Origin: Isoetes taiwanensis
Lineage: Eukaryota > Streptophyta > Lycopodiopsida > Isoetales > Isoetaceae
Assembly (NCBI GenBank): GCA_021234155.1
Contig: JAJEKV010000011.1
Span: 13,679,255-13,743,254 of the forward strand
Direction of reading: 5' to 3'
Length of the DNA stretch: 64,000 nt
Shown here piece after piece: positions 1 through 12,500 of the stretch. Numbering within the stretch: the stretch's first letter is position 1; each line of letters opens with the position of its first letter. Below the pieces are notes generated by a model. It was given only the letters and a program-made list of their open reading frames with translations. It made no database searches and was not told the DNA's origin. Both the position numbers and the translations under genes were made by a program.

Positions 1-599
1 ACAAGAAGCTTTCAAAAACAAATATCCTCTGAAAACCTTTGATTTGCTGCACAAAAATCGCAGAGCAAGAAGATGCTATCCATAATACACTGCAGCTGCA
101 CTGCCACCGAAATAGCTCTCCAGATACCATATTGTGGCTTCAAGTCACTTGTTCTGCCATTTTGACATGGCCAGTGATCTGCTCCTGGCTAATGTCTGTC
201 GCAGGACCCCACCCAAGCCACGCCGGAATGGCATTCCAAGTGCCTTGAAGCCATACATAAAAGTTATGAGCTCTTTGGAGCAAGTATAATTTGAGGCTGA
301 GGCCTACAAGTAAGTTGAGGAATTATATGTTTCTAATCTTCATGGCCTTGAATCCATGCATGAACATGATTGCATATGAGCTAATGATTACGTAATAGTG
401 TATATTTTCAAGTTGAGGCAAATTTGATATCAGTGTGGTAGTTAATGTGACAAATCTTCATAAACACGTTGGGTCAGTATAAGATGAGAACATTTGCCAA
501 AGACATGCATTTATATGTACGCTATGACTACAATTACCTAGAGAGGCGAGATTATATGAAAGTTGCTAGCTACAGGTGCTTAAAGATGAATACCATTAT

Positions 600-1338
600 A
601 GGAGGTGAGTGTAAAACTTGCGCCGCAATTGAGACATAAGGCGGGGGAAGTTGGCAGTATTGTTAAAGTCTAAGACTTTTAAGTCAAAGCCAAGGCCGGT
701 CAAGATGACAAACTTGACATATTTAAGGAAGGAGAGTCAATTTTGACACGGCCCTAAGTGAGACCAACTTGAGCATGGGTGTAGAAGTCATGGATATTGG
801 GAAGTATAATATGATAGTTGGTATGGAGTTCTTGAAGCCGGCGAAAGCAATGATCGACTATGATAAGCATGAGATATCAATCATGGCACCCAATGGCAAT
901 TGTTTTGCGGTCAAAGGAAAGGGAATTGCTTCTATAATGCAGTGCATGTCTTTAAAGCAGCTGCATAAATGCATCATAAAGGATGAGGTTGAACACATCT
1001 CTAGGCTAGAAGCCATTGGCACAAACCTTAAGCACGAGAAGGAGGATGCAAATTCAAAGTTGGTGAGGAATTTCAGGACCTCCTTCTGGAAGAACCGTGA
1101 GTTACCACCCTATAGAGGCATGGAGTATGAGATCAGCCTCGTACTGGATGCTAAGCCAACTAGCAAAGCTCCCTATAGGATGAGCACTCCAGAGCTAGCA
1201 AAGCTAAAGAAGCAATTGCAGAAATTGCAAGAACTTATATTCATTCGGTCAAGTGTATCGCCCTTTGGAGCTCCCTTTGTTTTTGTGAAGAAGAAAGACG
1301 GAAGTCTAAGAATGTGCATTGAATATGTAGCATTATGA
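600..1338 (+). pseudogene. Ty3/gypsy pol fragment: end of protease and N-terminal reverse transcriptase
   Basis: The open part (from 769) reads first as the tail of a retropepsin-like domain ([14 protein letters not shown], the IIGMDFL-type motif) and then as the start of a Ty3/gypsy reverse transcriptase: [13 protein letters not shown], then [17 protein letters not shown], then [23 protein letters not shown]. The last segment is RT motif 1-2. The frame ends exactly where the YRALN motif should follow, and that motif reappears near 3,864, so this copy was cut by an insertion. Upstream of 769 the same strand has stops and weak gag-pol similarity only; nothing is recognisable from 1 to about 600. 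It belongs with the pieces at 3,866-4,490, 9,040-9,704 and 13,090-13,768. Confidence 0.85.
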
Positions 1339-3864
1339 CAGGGGGTTTCTTTTGAATTTTTTATACGTTTTTTATTAAGGTTTTCCTATGATTTGAACAA
1401 TGTATTCACTTCGATGTACTAAACAGTATTTCTAGAGTGCATCCCTTTCTCAGCCATTGATTTTGATTGAGAAGGAGAAATCGTGTGGTTTTTATTAGTG
1501 GCAGTTCCTATTTCTGTAACCAATGTTTCTTGCATGCAGGGTTAGGTGTGGCTTGGAGGAGTTGAAACCTCCTACCCCTGCTTCGAATGGGTTAGTATTG
1601 CTTGCATACAAGCATTAACTATGTCAAAGATCCCTGATACAACGATTAACTGTGTCAAAGATCCCTGGATAGTCTTCTGACGCCAAATTCGTGCATGGCA
1701 GATAACTTCATACAGCCTTGTTGAGACATATTTCGGATTTAGGGCTTCATAGAGCATTGATACGGATTCCAAATTTAGGGATGTAGTTGCTTCTGTTGCT
1801 GCATCCTCAATTGTTTGGAGCATGGCATTGCAGATGGGCAAGCTTTGATCTCTTCGCACACAATGGTGCAGAAAGCAGAAAAGGTGCAGCAGTAGTTCCG
1901 TCCCAGGCATGGCTTCGTGCTTTTTTTTCGGACCTGTGCCAGCCCACGAGTTCTTCACAAATGAGTGCATCGACTCTTACATTATATTACAAGGGTGTCC
2001 AATTCTTCTCTCTTATTTTTCAGTTTTGAGGTGAAATGTTTCATTCTCTATTGCTCTAAAACAAATGTTTGCAGAGCTCATCCAAAATCGTAGCTCCAAA
2101 ATCTACCTACTTCAAAAATCTTGCTTAAGCTGTAAGCACACAGATCAATTCCACTTTGTTTATGCAATCAGGGTGGGATGATGTTTTGTATTGCCCCAAC
2201 ACAGGCTTCTGCATGGCTTATCCAAAATCTAGCTCTAAAATCTGTCTACACTTTTATAAGCCCATGTAGTCACCGGGAAGATGCGGGAAGGGACGTCGAT
2301 GATCAGGATGTAAGGTCGAGAGTTCAGCAGGTTTAGGAAGTGGGTTAGAAAATTTTGCAAAAAAGATCTGCCTGCATTGCCATTTGCCGCAGGAAGAGCT
2401 GGGATCGATGCCCTTATTTGCAAAATTAAGAAGAGGACAGGGCATGGAAGGATGAATTAGACAGAAACGGAGCATTTTCGATTTAGCACGAAAATGCATG
2501 CATGCAGAGCACAGAGAAAATAGTTCTAGCCGCACACCTGGTGTACGGCTTTCCAGAATCCTCATGTTGCACAGGGTAGTCTTGTTATCAATATTGGAGA
2601 TTTTATTTCAAATCACCATAGCTGAATTTTAAGGATGAACTATTATCCTCCTTGTTTAAATCCTGCTCCACTTGGCATTAGGGCCATTCATTCTGGAGGT
2701 GTAATAATTTTTTAGCACAACATTATGGCTGGAAGTTTTGCACTAGGGCCGTTGACCAAACTGTGGAGCATAGAGTTATTGTGAGCACTAGTGCAACTAG
2801 AATTTCAGTTGTCTTCTTTTCCAGTCCACCTTTGGATGTTTTAGTTGTTCCACTAGATGAATTAGTAGACATCCTGCTATGTACAGGCTATTAGATTATG
2901 CCAAGAGTCTACTACACAACAGGCTTGGTGGAAAATTTATTTCCATACTATACTCTCAAAATCAGGAAAGCTGAAGCATAAACAGTGATTAGTTTTTCAT
3001 ATATGTTGACCTTCACGTCAGCTTTTCAGTTATCAATTGCCATATGAAGTAAGGGGCATAAAATATGAGGTCATGAAGATTGTTGTTAAAAGATATGATG
3101 AACTTTATTTAAAAGAAAATTGAGTTTCTTCATGGCAGCCTTCAATGGCCACCCTGGTATTCTAGGGGGTTGCCACCTCAGCCCTGGTGGTACCGTTACC
3201 CCCTCCACTTTGAGACCTTGGCAACCGACTAAGTTTTCCATATAGATCTTGTTGGGCACACGTTGCCATATCACATCATAGCCATTGAAATTGTTTACAT
3301 GGTTGTGGTTTTAGTTTTGCCCTTAAGTGCGCAGCCAATGGTTGTGATGTGTTGGTGTTGCCATCTCTTTGTTTCCCTAAGGGCCCGAAGGGCCCAAAAT
3401 TTTTTTTAATACAACAACCAACACATAACTACCATTAACATTAATTAACTTAAACCATTGCATCTAACATTTTTAAATTATAATCCCCCTGAACCCCCCT
3501 TTGGTTTGGGTGTATATTCACACAGGGGGTTACGTAGGGCAGCGAGAGCCCCTAAGAACTTACAATACTTGTACAAAATTAACACCATTAAGTATATTCC
3601 CTCAAACCTTATAGTATTTTATAAACTTTAATATACCGTGTACAAAAACTTGTACAGGCATACCCCATAAACGAGGATCGCTATGTATGGTCCAGATCAA
3701 GGAATAAAGGGCAAATATGCCCATCCGACAGCTCTCGGTGTCCGGAGTAACCCCCCGTGTGAATATGCACCCAAACCAAAGGGGGTTTCAGGGGGATTAT
3801 AATTTAAAAATGTTAGATGCAATGGTTTAAGTTAATTAATGTTAATGGTAGTTATGTGTTGGTT
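1339..3864. mobile_element. Uncharacterised 2.5-kb insertion splitting the Ty3/gypsy RT
   Basis: The gypsy RT stops at about 1,335 and resumes in register at about 3,865, so this whole block is younger than the gypsy element. I see no convincing coding sequence in it; the ORFs are short and unlike any family I know. Its last 450 bp is a large foldback (3,416-3,864). Whether the block is one transposon or several is unclear, because I find no terminal repeat at its left end and no clean target-site duplication. Confidence 0.5.
3416..3864. repeat. Foldback element with 118-bp inverted arms
   Basis: Bases 3,416-3,533 and 3,747-3,864 are near-perfect inverted copies of each other. Arms begin AACCAACACATAACTACC and include an inner pair CACAGGGGGTTAC / GTAACCCCCCGTG. 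The central loop is about 210 bp with no ORF. The structure is that of a MITE or foldback transposon. The gypsy RT resumes immediately after the right arm. The G-rich inner sequence (GGGGGTTTCAGGGGGATTATAAT) resembles the start of the tandem units at 60,971-62,007. Confidence 0.8.
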
Positions 3865-3865
3865 A

Positions 3866-4490
3866 TCGTCAGCTTAATAAGCAAAGAATAAAGAATGGAT
3901 ATGCATTGCTAAGGGCCGATGCCCTAATGGATCAGCGCCAAGGAGCAAGAGTCTTCTCTAAACTCAATCTAAGGCTGGGCTATCACCAAATTCACATCAA
4001 AGAAGAAGACATTCATAAAACCACCTTTAGAATGCGGTATGGGCACTATGAGTGTACATTTATGCCCTTTGGTCTATCAAATGCTCCTACTTTCATGCGC
4101 TTGATGAATGACATCTTCAAGGATTTTTTAGATGAATTCATCATAATATTTTTGAATGACATTCTAGTCTCTAGCAATTCTATAGAAGAGCATGTGATAC
4201 ACTTAACGACGGTTCTAGAAAAATTAAGATAGTATCATCTATATGTTAAATTCTCCAAATGCCATTTTTCAAAAGGTAGAGTGGAATATTTGGAGCATGT
4301 GTTCACAGCAGAGGGAATCTCCACTGACCAGCAAAAATAGAAGCTACGGTATATTGGCCTCCACCAAAGAACGTCCCCGCAATGAGAGCTTTCTTGGCTT
4401 AGCAGGCTACTACCAAAAGTTTGTAAAGGACTTTGCCAAGTGGGCATCCCCTTGACAAACCTCACTAAGAATAAGAAATAAAGGATTGGG
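3866..4490 (+). pseudogene. Ty3/gypsy reverse transcriptase, central part
   Basis: This continues the fragment that ends at 1,338. It opens with a YRQLNKQ-like stretch, then QGARVFSKLNLRLGYHQIHI, then TFRMRYGHYECTFMPFGLSN, then FLNDILV in place of the catalytic YVDDILV. The first D of the YxDD pair is therefore N and the polymerase would be dead. After 4,232 the frame shifts; FLGLAGYYQKFVKDFAKWASP (the RT thumb / RNase H junction) is read at 4,390-4,455. Multiple indels show that it is an old copy. Confidence 0.85.
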
Positions 4491-5156
4491 TGGCATATTG
4501 GCTAGAGAACCTTCAGAGGTGAAGATAATATTCAAACTTTTATGCAATCAAAGCAAGCAAGTTAGCACAATTCGAATAAACAACTTGAGCCTAGAGCAAC
4601 CTTTTGCAAAGCAATTTTAGACCATTAAAAATCATACTGAGCACTATTCATATTGATATGATTCATTTTCTGTAGCAATCATATCATTGTCTTTATAATG
4701 TACATCCGAGAGCCCAAGCGTTCAACCACACACCCAAAGGTTTCGTCTGCTCCAGCACACACTCAATTCGTGTCTCACTTCCTTAAATCCCATGATCCGT
4801 CGGTGCTGCAGATCGGCAAGCCGGATTTCATGGACTTACTATTTTTCTTTCAAGCTCAACAATATCCCACAGTCAATTTAACACGAACGAGCTCAACTGG
4901 GTTTTTTCAAATAATATCCCACATACGAAGTTTTGATTTTCAAACCTCAAACCATTGAACTGAAATAACTTAATTACTATTTCCTTATCTCTCGTTCACC
5001 ACTTGAACCCTAAGTATAACTGTGTTGTTCGATCTGCAAATGGATTCTCCTGAGCACTTCAACATTTATGATCCTGCTACTTGGTGTTTAACTTCAACAT
5101 GCATGATCCTTAGATTAGATCAATTTGCTAGCAACTTCCAACACAATATTACATGA
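4491..5156. other. Non-coding gap: end of gypsy fragment and possible copia 3' LTR
   Basis: No gene is visible. On the minus strand the copia pol stop (5,157) is followed by a purine-rich tract (AAGGGGGGAATGAAGG), which is the expected position of a polypurine tract. A 3' LTR would begin just beyond it, perhaps at TGTAATATTGTG (reverse complement, near 5,155). No second LTR exists in the window to confirm the boundaries. Confidence 0.35.
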
Positions 5157-6067
5157 TCATTTTCCTTCATTCCCCCCTTCATGTAATATTTCAGATTGAA
5201 TCATGTTTCTCAGTTTCTGAAACCTATATATTGGTAGAGCTTTTGTCATAATATCTGCTACCTGCTCTTCAGTGCTTATGTAGGTGAGATGTATCAGTCC
5301 TTTACTTACAACATCCCTTATAAAATGTATTTCTAGATCTATATGTTTAGATCTTTCATGCATTACAGGGTTTTTAGACATAGCAATGCAGCTGGTGCTA
5401 TCACAGAATATTACTGTTGGCTTGTTCTGAAGCACATTTAACTCATTTAATAATCTTCTCTCCCAAACTATCTCCTTTGCAACTAAGGTTGCTGAATTGT
5501 ACTCTGCTCAGCACTTGACAATGCCACACTATTCTGTTTTTTACACTTCCATGCAACAGGGGCTCCTCCTAAGAATGTTATGTACCCTGAAGTTGATCTC
5601 CTATTGTCAAGATCTCCTCCCCAATCAGAGACACAATAAGCTTTCAAAATCAAGTCACTTGAATTATAGCAAACTCCAATTTCCATTGTACCCTTAAGAT
5701 ATCTCAGGATCCTTTTTGCAGCAATCCAATGACCTTTTCCTAGATCACCATTATACCTACTGAGAATATTTACAGCAAAGGAGATATCTGGTCTGGTACA
5801 GTTTGCAATGTATAATAAACAACCAATCAGAGATCTATAGGGAATGTTCTCCATTTGTTTTCTTTCTTCTGCACTTTGTGGACACATGAGCTTTGAAATT
5901 TTATGTCCAGGAGCCATGGGAGAATTTGCAACATTGCAGTTCTTTATGCCAAACCTTTCAAGCATGTTTTCAACATGCATTTTTTGATTCAACAACAAGG
6001 TCTTGCTCTCCCTATTTCTGTAAACTTCTATACCCAAGAACCTCTTTAACTCACCAAGATGTGTCAT
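5157..6067 (-). pseudogene. Copia RT thumb and RNase H
   Basis: The first part (6,067-5,483) contains the THLGELKRFLGIEVYR and IPYRSLIGCLLYIANCTRPDI motifs that follow the copia YVDD box, then SDWGGDLDNRRSTSGYITF, which starts RNase H. A frameshift near 5,480 replaces the usual ALSSAEAEY. The frame then resumes at 5,435 with IFCDSTSCIAMSKNPVMHER and SKHIDLEIHFIRD. The stop is at 5,157. A purine tract for plus-strand priming follows directly. Confidence 0.88.
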
Positions 6068-6660
6068 CTAAAATCTTTTATTCAAAACATGCTTGCACTG
6101 ATTCAAAATCTTTTTTCCTTTTGCCACCATAATTTTATCATCAACATAAAGCCCAATAATGCACCAATCTTGCTGATCTCCAAACCTGTATAGATTTCCA
6201 TCATAATTTAGTTTCTCAAAACCTTGTTTTTGCAAATAATCATTCATGCATTTATACCATTCCCTTGGTGATTGCTTTAAACCATAAACTGCTCTTTTTA
6301 ACTTCCACACTTTTCCATTTCCAGTCTCAAAACCAGGAGCTTGTTTCAAATAAATTTCTTCTTCAAGTTTAGCATTTAAGAAAGCTGTACTTACATCCAT
6401 ATGGTGTATTTCAAGATCATGAGAATTTGCAATTGCTAGCAACATTCTCAAACTGTTTATCTTGACTAGTGGAGAAAAGGTTTCATCATAATCTCGTCCT
6501 TTCTTCTGAGTGAATCCTTGAGCCACAAGTCTGGCTTTGAATTTATCTGGCTTTCCTTCGATTCCTTGTTCGATTCTGAATACCCATTTGTTTCCAATAA
6601 CATTTTTGCCTGTAGGTCTGTCTACTATCTCATATGTATCTACTCCTTTGGAATGCCTTC
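6068..6660 (-). pseudogene. Copia reverse transcriptase
   Basis: The frame is open from about 6,660 (TYEIVDRPTGKNVIGNKWVF, KARLVAQGF) to 6,068. Typical copia RT blocks are present: DYDETFSPLVK, HHMDVSTAFLNAKLEEEIYL, WKLKRAVYGLKQSPREWYK and the catalytic box GLYVDDKIMV with both Asp residues intact. A single in-frame amber codon (TAG, just upstream of 6,067) separates it from the RNase H part; the sequence on both sides is in the same frame. Catalytic residues are preserved. Confidence 0.9.
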
Positions 6661-9011
6661 ATTTCTTCTTGCATAGCAGCCAACCATTGTTTAACATATT
6701 TCCCATTTACTGCCTCATAATAGTTCCTTGGTAATTCAGCACTTTCCAAACTCAAAACATCAAACACACTGTGGATTTCACCTACATGAGGCTGAATCCT
6801 TTTACTTCTTCCTTCTTTATTTCTGCCATGATATTCCATTAGTTTTTTGTTTTCATCCTCCAACATTTGAGCTTCAGTTCTCCTTGCTTTTCTTTTTGGT
6901 TTTTCTGGAACAATGGTGTCCATTTGTTCATCAAAAACTTCTTCTCTATGAATGACCTCTTCTGCTTCACTTTCATAACCTGAGTCATCACTGGAATATT
7001 CCATAGCTTCCATCATGTCATTCTTTGTTTTTTCTTCCAATGTTTCAAGTTTAACTTCTGGTCTCTCTTTTAGAGATTCAGTCTCAACAGTTTCACATTT
7101 GTCTGAGGTATTAACCTTCGGAATTAACTTATAGAATTGTGTCTCATCAAACAATACATCTCTGCTAACAATGATTTTCCTTTGTGCAGGGTCATACAAC
7201 CTATAGCCCTTGGAGTTTTCATCATAGCCTACTAAATAAGTGATGTATGCTCTATTGTCTAGTTTTTTCCTCAATTCTTCTGGTACATGTGCAAATGCAA
7301 GGCAACCATAAGCTCTCAATTTTTCAAAGCACGGTAACTTATCTGACCATAGCATTTCAGGGGCAGCTCCATTAGTACTTGTTGTTGGCAGCAGATTCTG
7401 AACATAGACAGCAGTCTTAACTGCTTCATCCCAAATATAATTTGGCAGACCTGAGTATTTTAACATGGACCTAACAGCATTAAGCAGAGTCCTATTCTTT
7501 CTTTCTGCTACTCCATTCTGCTGTGGCGAAAACCTGCAGGTCAATTGCCTTTTGATTCCAAGTTTACCACAATAGTCTTTGAATTCCTTGGACAAATACA
7601 CACCACCTCGATCAGACCTCAAACATTTTAGTTTTCTTCCTGTTTCAAGTTGTACTTCAGCAATAAATAATTTTAAAGCATCAAAAGCTTGATCTTTAGT
7701 TTTCAAACAATAGCATTTTGTTTTCCTGCTAAAGTCATCTATAAAAGTCATGAAATATCTATGTCCAGTCATGCTTGTTACATTTATTGGTCCACATAGG
7801 TCAGTATGCACGAGATCCAATATTCCTTTAGCTCTTTTGGTGGATTTCTTGAAAGGCTGCCTTGTTTGTTTCCCTAGAATGCAACCTGCACATAATTTGT
7901 TTTCAGATTTGTCCTCCTTTGCTTTTATCCATTTCTTTTTTGCCACCATCTCAACATTTGTCATATTTGTATGACACATTCTGTTATGCCAGACCTTCAA
8001 GGATGGATACTCTACAATGTTCAAATTTGGCATTTGCTCAAGATCAAAACCAAACAAATTACCAACTCGTTTGCCAATAAACTTTACTTCATTTCCCAAA
8101 ATGATTTTACATTCAAGTTTCTCAAAATTGACCTTATAACCAAGGTCAACTAACTGACAAACAGAAATTAAATTTCTGACTAATCCAGGTACACAAAAAA
8201 CATCCTTGAGTTCTACAGCCTTTCTATTTAGGTCAAATAATTCCAAAACACCAGAGTCTTCTATCTCTTGCAAACTCCCATCCCCTAGTTGCACATGTCC
8301 AGCTCCTTTCTTCTTGCACTCCTTGAGCAATTTTGAGTCACATGTCACGGTTTTCTCAGCTCCTGAATCTATTACCAAGAATTTGTTATTTCTCCTTTTC
8401 AAATCACTTGAAATAGACAGAATGCAATTATCTTTTACCTCAGTTGTTTCATCAATCTCCTCCTTTTCAGCAGATTTTGATTCCTGAACAATATTCATGG
8501 CTGGATTCCCCCTTTGATTTGTTTTTCCTCTTCCAAATCCTCTTCCTTTGCCAGAAATTGTTTTTCCTCTGCCTCTCCCAAAGTTTCCCTTTAAACTAGG
8601 GCAGCTTGCTGCCACATGACCTTTTCCATCACAGTTATAACACCTTATTATTCTGCCCTCATTCGGACATTCTGCCTTAAGACGACCAAACTGATTGCAA
8701 TTATAACATGGCCCCACTTTATCTTTATTAGTATTTCCACCCTTTTTAAATTTTCCAGCAAACAAGACCTCAGCAGAATTTTCCTCTTCATCAAACTCAA
8801 CTCCTCTTTGCTCAAACTCTGTTCTAATCATCTGAACAGCATGCTCCTTAGATCTTGCAACATTTCTTATTAAAGTAGACAATTGACTATTATAGGAAAC
8901 TGACCTAGCCAATGACAATATCTGATAGTGTTCATTCAGAATAATTCCTGCCCCATCAAGGTCAGCTATGATAGAATCAAATTTTTCTAAAAATTCTGTT
9001 AGACTGTCTTT
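6630..9011 (-). pseudogene. Copia Gag (C-terminal), protease and integrase
   Basis: The reading frame is open from about 9,011 (Gag, KFDSIIADLDGAGIILNE) with no start codon of its own. Two zinc knuckles follow: CYNCNQFGRLKAEC, in which the His is Arg, and CYNCDGKGHVAASC, which is canonical. The protease active site is VIDSGAEKTV. The integrase has an HxxxxH...CAGC zinc-binding region (HNRMCH to CAGC) and DDE residues in HTDLCGP, LRSDRGGVY and GVAERKNRT. The tail is Glu/Asp- and Lys-rich, as usual between copia IN and RT. It ends in a frameshift close to 6,640, where the RT begins in another frame. Confidence 0.9.
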
Positions 9012-9039
9012 TGAAGATAGAAGAAGCTATTCCTTCTAG

Positions 9040-9704
9040 CAAGGAATTCAAACATGTATGGGCTAGTCTTTGCCAAGAACATAAGGACGAATAAGGAAAG
9101 AAAGACCTTCAAAGCTCTGCAAGAACACAAGGATGGATAAGAGAAGAGAGGCCTTCAAACATTTTAAAAAGGAAGGCAATCTTTTATATCACAAGAACAA
9201 GTTATGCGTACCTGAAGCATCAGGTGTAAGGAAGCGTTACATAACATGCGTACTAGCCCTATTGCCGACATTTCAAGATTAGAAGTAGCTACTTCTGGCC
9301 GGACATGAAAGAACAAATAGCCAGGTATATCCAGGAATGCCAGTTGTGTCAGCAAACAAAGGCGGAACAACTTCGAATCCTGGAAGCTTTAAAACCTTTG
9401 GCAGTGCCACACCAAGTGGGAAGCTGTCAGCATGGAGTTTATAACGAGCCTTCCAAGGACAACAAGGGGCTTTGATGCCTCGATGGTTGTGGTAGATAAG
9501 TTATCTAAAATGAAACATTTCTTGCCATGCCGCAACACAGGCACAACTTTGGATACAACCTTGTTGTTTACCAAAGAGATTTTTAGATTGCATGGAATGC
9601 CTAGGGCGATCGTCTCCGATAGAGATCTGAAGTTCATCAGTGCCTTTTGGCAAGACTTTTTTCAACACGAAATGTACCACGTTGTGGATAAGTTTCACTT
9701 ATAA
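9040..9704 (+). pseudogene. Ty3/gypsy integrase, N-terminal and first catalytic part
   Basis: This is the continuation of the host gypsy element after the copia insertion. Fragments in shifting frames read GNLLYHKNKLCVPE, then YFWPDMKEQIARYIQECQLC (the HHCC zinc domain with its CxxC), then from 9,432 MEFITSLPRTTRGFDASMVV (first catalytic D region degenerate, as E) and AIVSDRDLKFISAFW (second catalytic D). The frame is cut at about 9,704, before the catalytic Glu, by the TIR element that starts at 9,703. Confidence 0.85.
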
Positions 9705-10209
9705 CAAGATTGCATACTAAACGGGAGTGTTGCAGCACTCCCGTTTGAAGATTCCCTTCTAAAAAACAGATTAATTATTTGAAATGGCCATTTTGTGGGT
9801 TAAGTCCAAAAACACATGGTGATTACAATTTAATGTGTGCTATTTTGGCCCCAATTTTTTTTCTTTACGATAGCGTCAAGATATCAACCATTTAAAAAGT
9901 CAATTTTAGGGCTTAAGTTCAAAACATTATGGTGATTATGATTTAGTATATGCTATTTCAACTACATTTTTATTTTTTTCCACCGAGTTATTGTGAACAT
10001 ATACAAAAAAAGGTTTAATTTATAATAGACCATAGGTGAAATTACGAATATTAAACAGAAAGTGCAAGGTGTGATCACAGGTTAAATTACGAACATTAAC
10101 CTGAAAGTGTAAAGTGTGAAAAAGAAGTAATCATGGAGTTTTGTGGTGTAATGAAGAATTAAATCACTAGAACATGCCAAATCTGTCTAGAGAGGTTGCC
10201 CGTGAATAC

Positions 10210-10395
10210 CTATATTATTCCAGAATAGAATATTGCGCACTCCTATGTTATTCAGAAATAGAACCTTGCACTCTTATTGTATTCCGGAATACAAGCGTGC
10301 ACTCCTATGCTATTCCAGAATACAGACGTGCACTCTTATTGTATTCCGGAATACAAACGTGCACTCTTATGCTATTCCAGAATACAAACAAGGAG
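10210..10395. repeat. Tandem array of about 31-33-bp units centred on a palindrome
   Basis: Five or six imperfect units, each with a palindromic core (ATTCCGGAAT or ATTCCAGAAT) followed by ACAAGCGTGCACTCTTAT-like sequence. Because the unit length permits it, all three forward frames stay open and look like ORFs, but the encoded peptide is only a translation of the repeat. The same core recurs at 12,176-12,210 and 12,405-12,500 in the same transposon. Confidence 0.85.
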
Positions 10396-11149
10396 CCATA
10401 TTTCGGATCACCAATGCCATATTTCGGTTCTGAAAGCCTCACTGGCCACTTTGGATTGATTTCCCTATGAGCAAACCCTTGTGTAGGCAATAAACCCTAG
10501 GGAAACATACTCCATATACCCTCCCCGGGTCTAGCAGATCACCAAAATGCTCATCATGTGTCCTATATAAATGGCCTGGTCTAATGCTACTTGCCAGGGC
10601 ACTAGGCCATCCTTGCCTTCAATCCATCAAATTGAAGTACAATAATAGCCTATTTCAAGCTTAGTCATTTTAGCACTTTCTATAGATCATAACCTTTGGT
10701 GTATCTATGTTTTTTCTTGTAGAAACAATTAAAGACGCGTTTATCTATATGTGCTAACGGTTCTGTCTCCAGCTTGCTTCATGTCCTCTTTTGCTGTTCT
10801 TCAACTAGCAACAATAATGTGTGTGGCTAATATTGTACTTCAATTTGATGGGCTTGTATTGTTGTCTTATATTTTATTGTTTTGTTGTCTTCATTGTATA
10901 TGTGTGGCTAAGAATTTTATCTCTGGTGATATACAGGCCATCCTTGCCAACCATCCTTGCCAACGACATCGGTGTAAGCAACTCCAATATAATATTTTCA
11001 TTTTCAAGTCAGATGATATTAAGCAAAATGAGTGGAAGTTTTGCACTTTCACAAAACCAGGCCAATGTTGGTATCGGCATGTTAACTTTAACATGGTTAC
11101 AAAGACCAAACAAATGCATCTTCTAACATTCCTTCTGCCTTCCTTCTGC

Positions 11150-11322
11150 CTGTGCATTTATCCACCTAAGACTAGCAGATTCGTGCATTTATCCACCTTC
11201 AGACTAGCAAATCCACAACATTATCCGCCTTGAGACTAGCAAGTCAGTGCATTTATCCATCTTCAGACTAGCAAATCCACGTGCATTTATTTGCATTTAT
11301 CCACCTTCAGACTAGCACCTTC
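11150..11322. repeat. Short tandem repeat, about 36-41-bp unit
   Basis: Four to five copies of a unit close to GTGCATTTATCCACCTTCAG followed by ACTAGCAAATCCAC, with small differences in length. It lies in the 3.37-kb TIR element and has no coding sense. Confidence 0.8.
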
Positions 11323-12175
11323 TCAGCTGACAAATGAAGAAGTTCCTAAATTTCCTGTATTATTGAAGATAGTTAGGCCAAGAGCTGATCGACATAGATA
11401 ACTTAATAAAATAATTCAAAAAACTTACAATCTCAGTGACAGTGACCATTTCTGCAAGCTCGGGTCTCATTTTTAAATTTCTGTCAGCCAGTAGGGATCT
11501 GCAGTTTCCAATCAGAATCAAGTTAGTAACTTGTATCATTTAGTAACCAATTGTTATGGATTAATTTACCTTCACAATCTGAGATATAACTCCAAAGACG
11601 ATAAGTATTAGGAGCAAATGTCAAACAAGAATTGCAATGCACATGTTTCGTCATCCAAAACCCTGTGCACAAAGTCTGAGATAAAACCTTGCATCCAAAA
11701 CCCTGTGCTAGAAGCATTCCTATAGAAGCATTCCCTGTATTGCCTGAAGCAGCAAAAAGTCGTCTCTAAATTGGGCAGTGCAAAAAGCCCTACCCGTTGA
11801 GATGCAGCACATGCCCTAAATAGTTGCTGAACCATGTCGGATAGCTGCTGAGTTGCTAAAGATCAGATAGTTGAAGATGAATGGTGTTGAGACCGGATAG
11901 CTGCCAAGACCCTAAATAACAAACCCCGATGGTGCCGAAGACCGGATAGTCAGGCCAAGACCCTACATAACAAACCCGATGGTGTCAAGACCCTAAATAA
12001 CCCGAATAACCTGAATCCCTAAATCTAAGAACTTGTGCCATACCAAAGTCGCCGATCACCATGCGAGCCGGGCAGCCCGTAATGCCGTGAGCCGAGGTAG
12101 AGCCGAAGAAGATCGCTCGATCCAGCCAAAGGAGGCGGAGCAAAAATTCGCCCCCTCTCCCGTTGAAACTAAGAT

Positions 12176-12500
12176 GTATTCTGGAATACAAAGTGTATTC
12201 CAGAATACATTTCCCACTATTATTTGGAGCCTAAATCCCGTATCCCTGCCTTATACAAAACAAACGAACAAATCCTTTTATTATTTGGAACCACAATCCT
12301 GTATCCCTGCAAAACAAAAAAATAAATAAATCGCATGGCTCATTGAAATAAACTAAAAATGCGGAAAAACCTAGTTGATCTTGCTTCGTTTTTTCCTTTC
12401 TCTATTCTAGAATAAGAAGTGTATTTCAGAATACAAAAAAGTTGTAATTTTTTTTTCTGTTTCACTATTCCGGAATAGCAAGTGTATTCCAGAATACATT
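12176..12500. repeat. Dispersed palindromes GTATTCNGGAATAC
   Basis: Pairs of the palindromic core occur about 15 bp apart: 12,176-12,210, about 12,405-12,440 and about 12,466-12,500. Each pair has the form palindrome, AAGTGT or similar spacer, palindrome. They match the core of the array at 10,210. The spacing inside one TIR element suggests transposase-binding or transcription-factor sites, which is inference. Confidence 0.6.

Larger units (their letters stand above)
5157..9020 (-). mobile_element. Ty1/copia retrotransposon, 5'-truncated
   Basis: Reading the minus strand from 9,020 down to 5,157, the domain order is end of Gag, zinc knuckles, protease, integrase, reverse transcriptase, RNase H. 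Integrase before RT defines Ty1/copia. The 5' LTR and the first part of Gag are missing: coding similarity stops near 9,020, where the older + strand gypsy sequence resumes. The element therefore inserted into the gypsy copy in opposite orientation. Only one amber stop and a few frameshifts interrupt it, so it is younger than its host element. Confidence 0.9.

Noticed and set aside
1572-1970. 132-residue minus-strand ORF in the 1.3-3.9 kb insertion
   Set aside because: No family resemblance, overlapping alternative frames, and no regulatory context.
10174-10470. Repeated-peptide protein (98 residues)
   Set aside because: All three forward frames are open because of the tandem palindromic repeat; no start context or family supports a gene.
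11150-11322. CRISPR-like array
   Set aside because: Repeats are contiguous without unique spacers, in a plant nuclear transposon.
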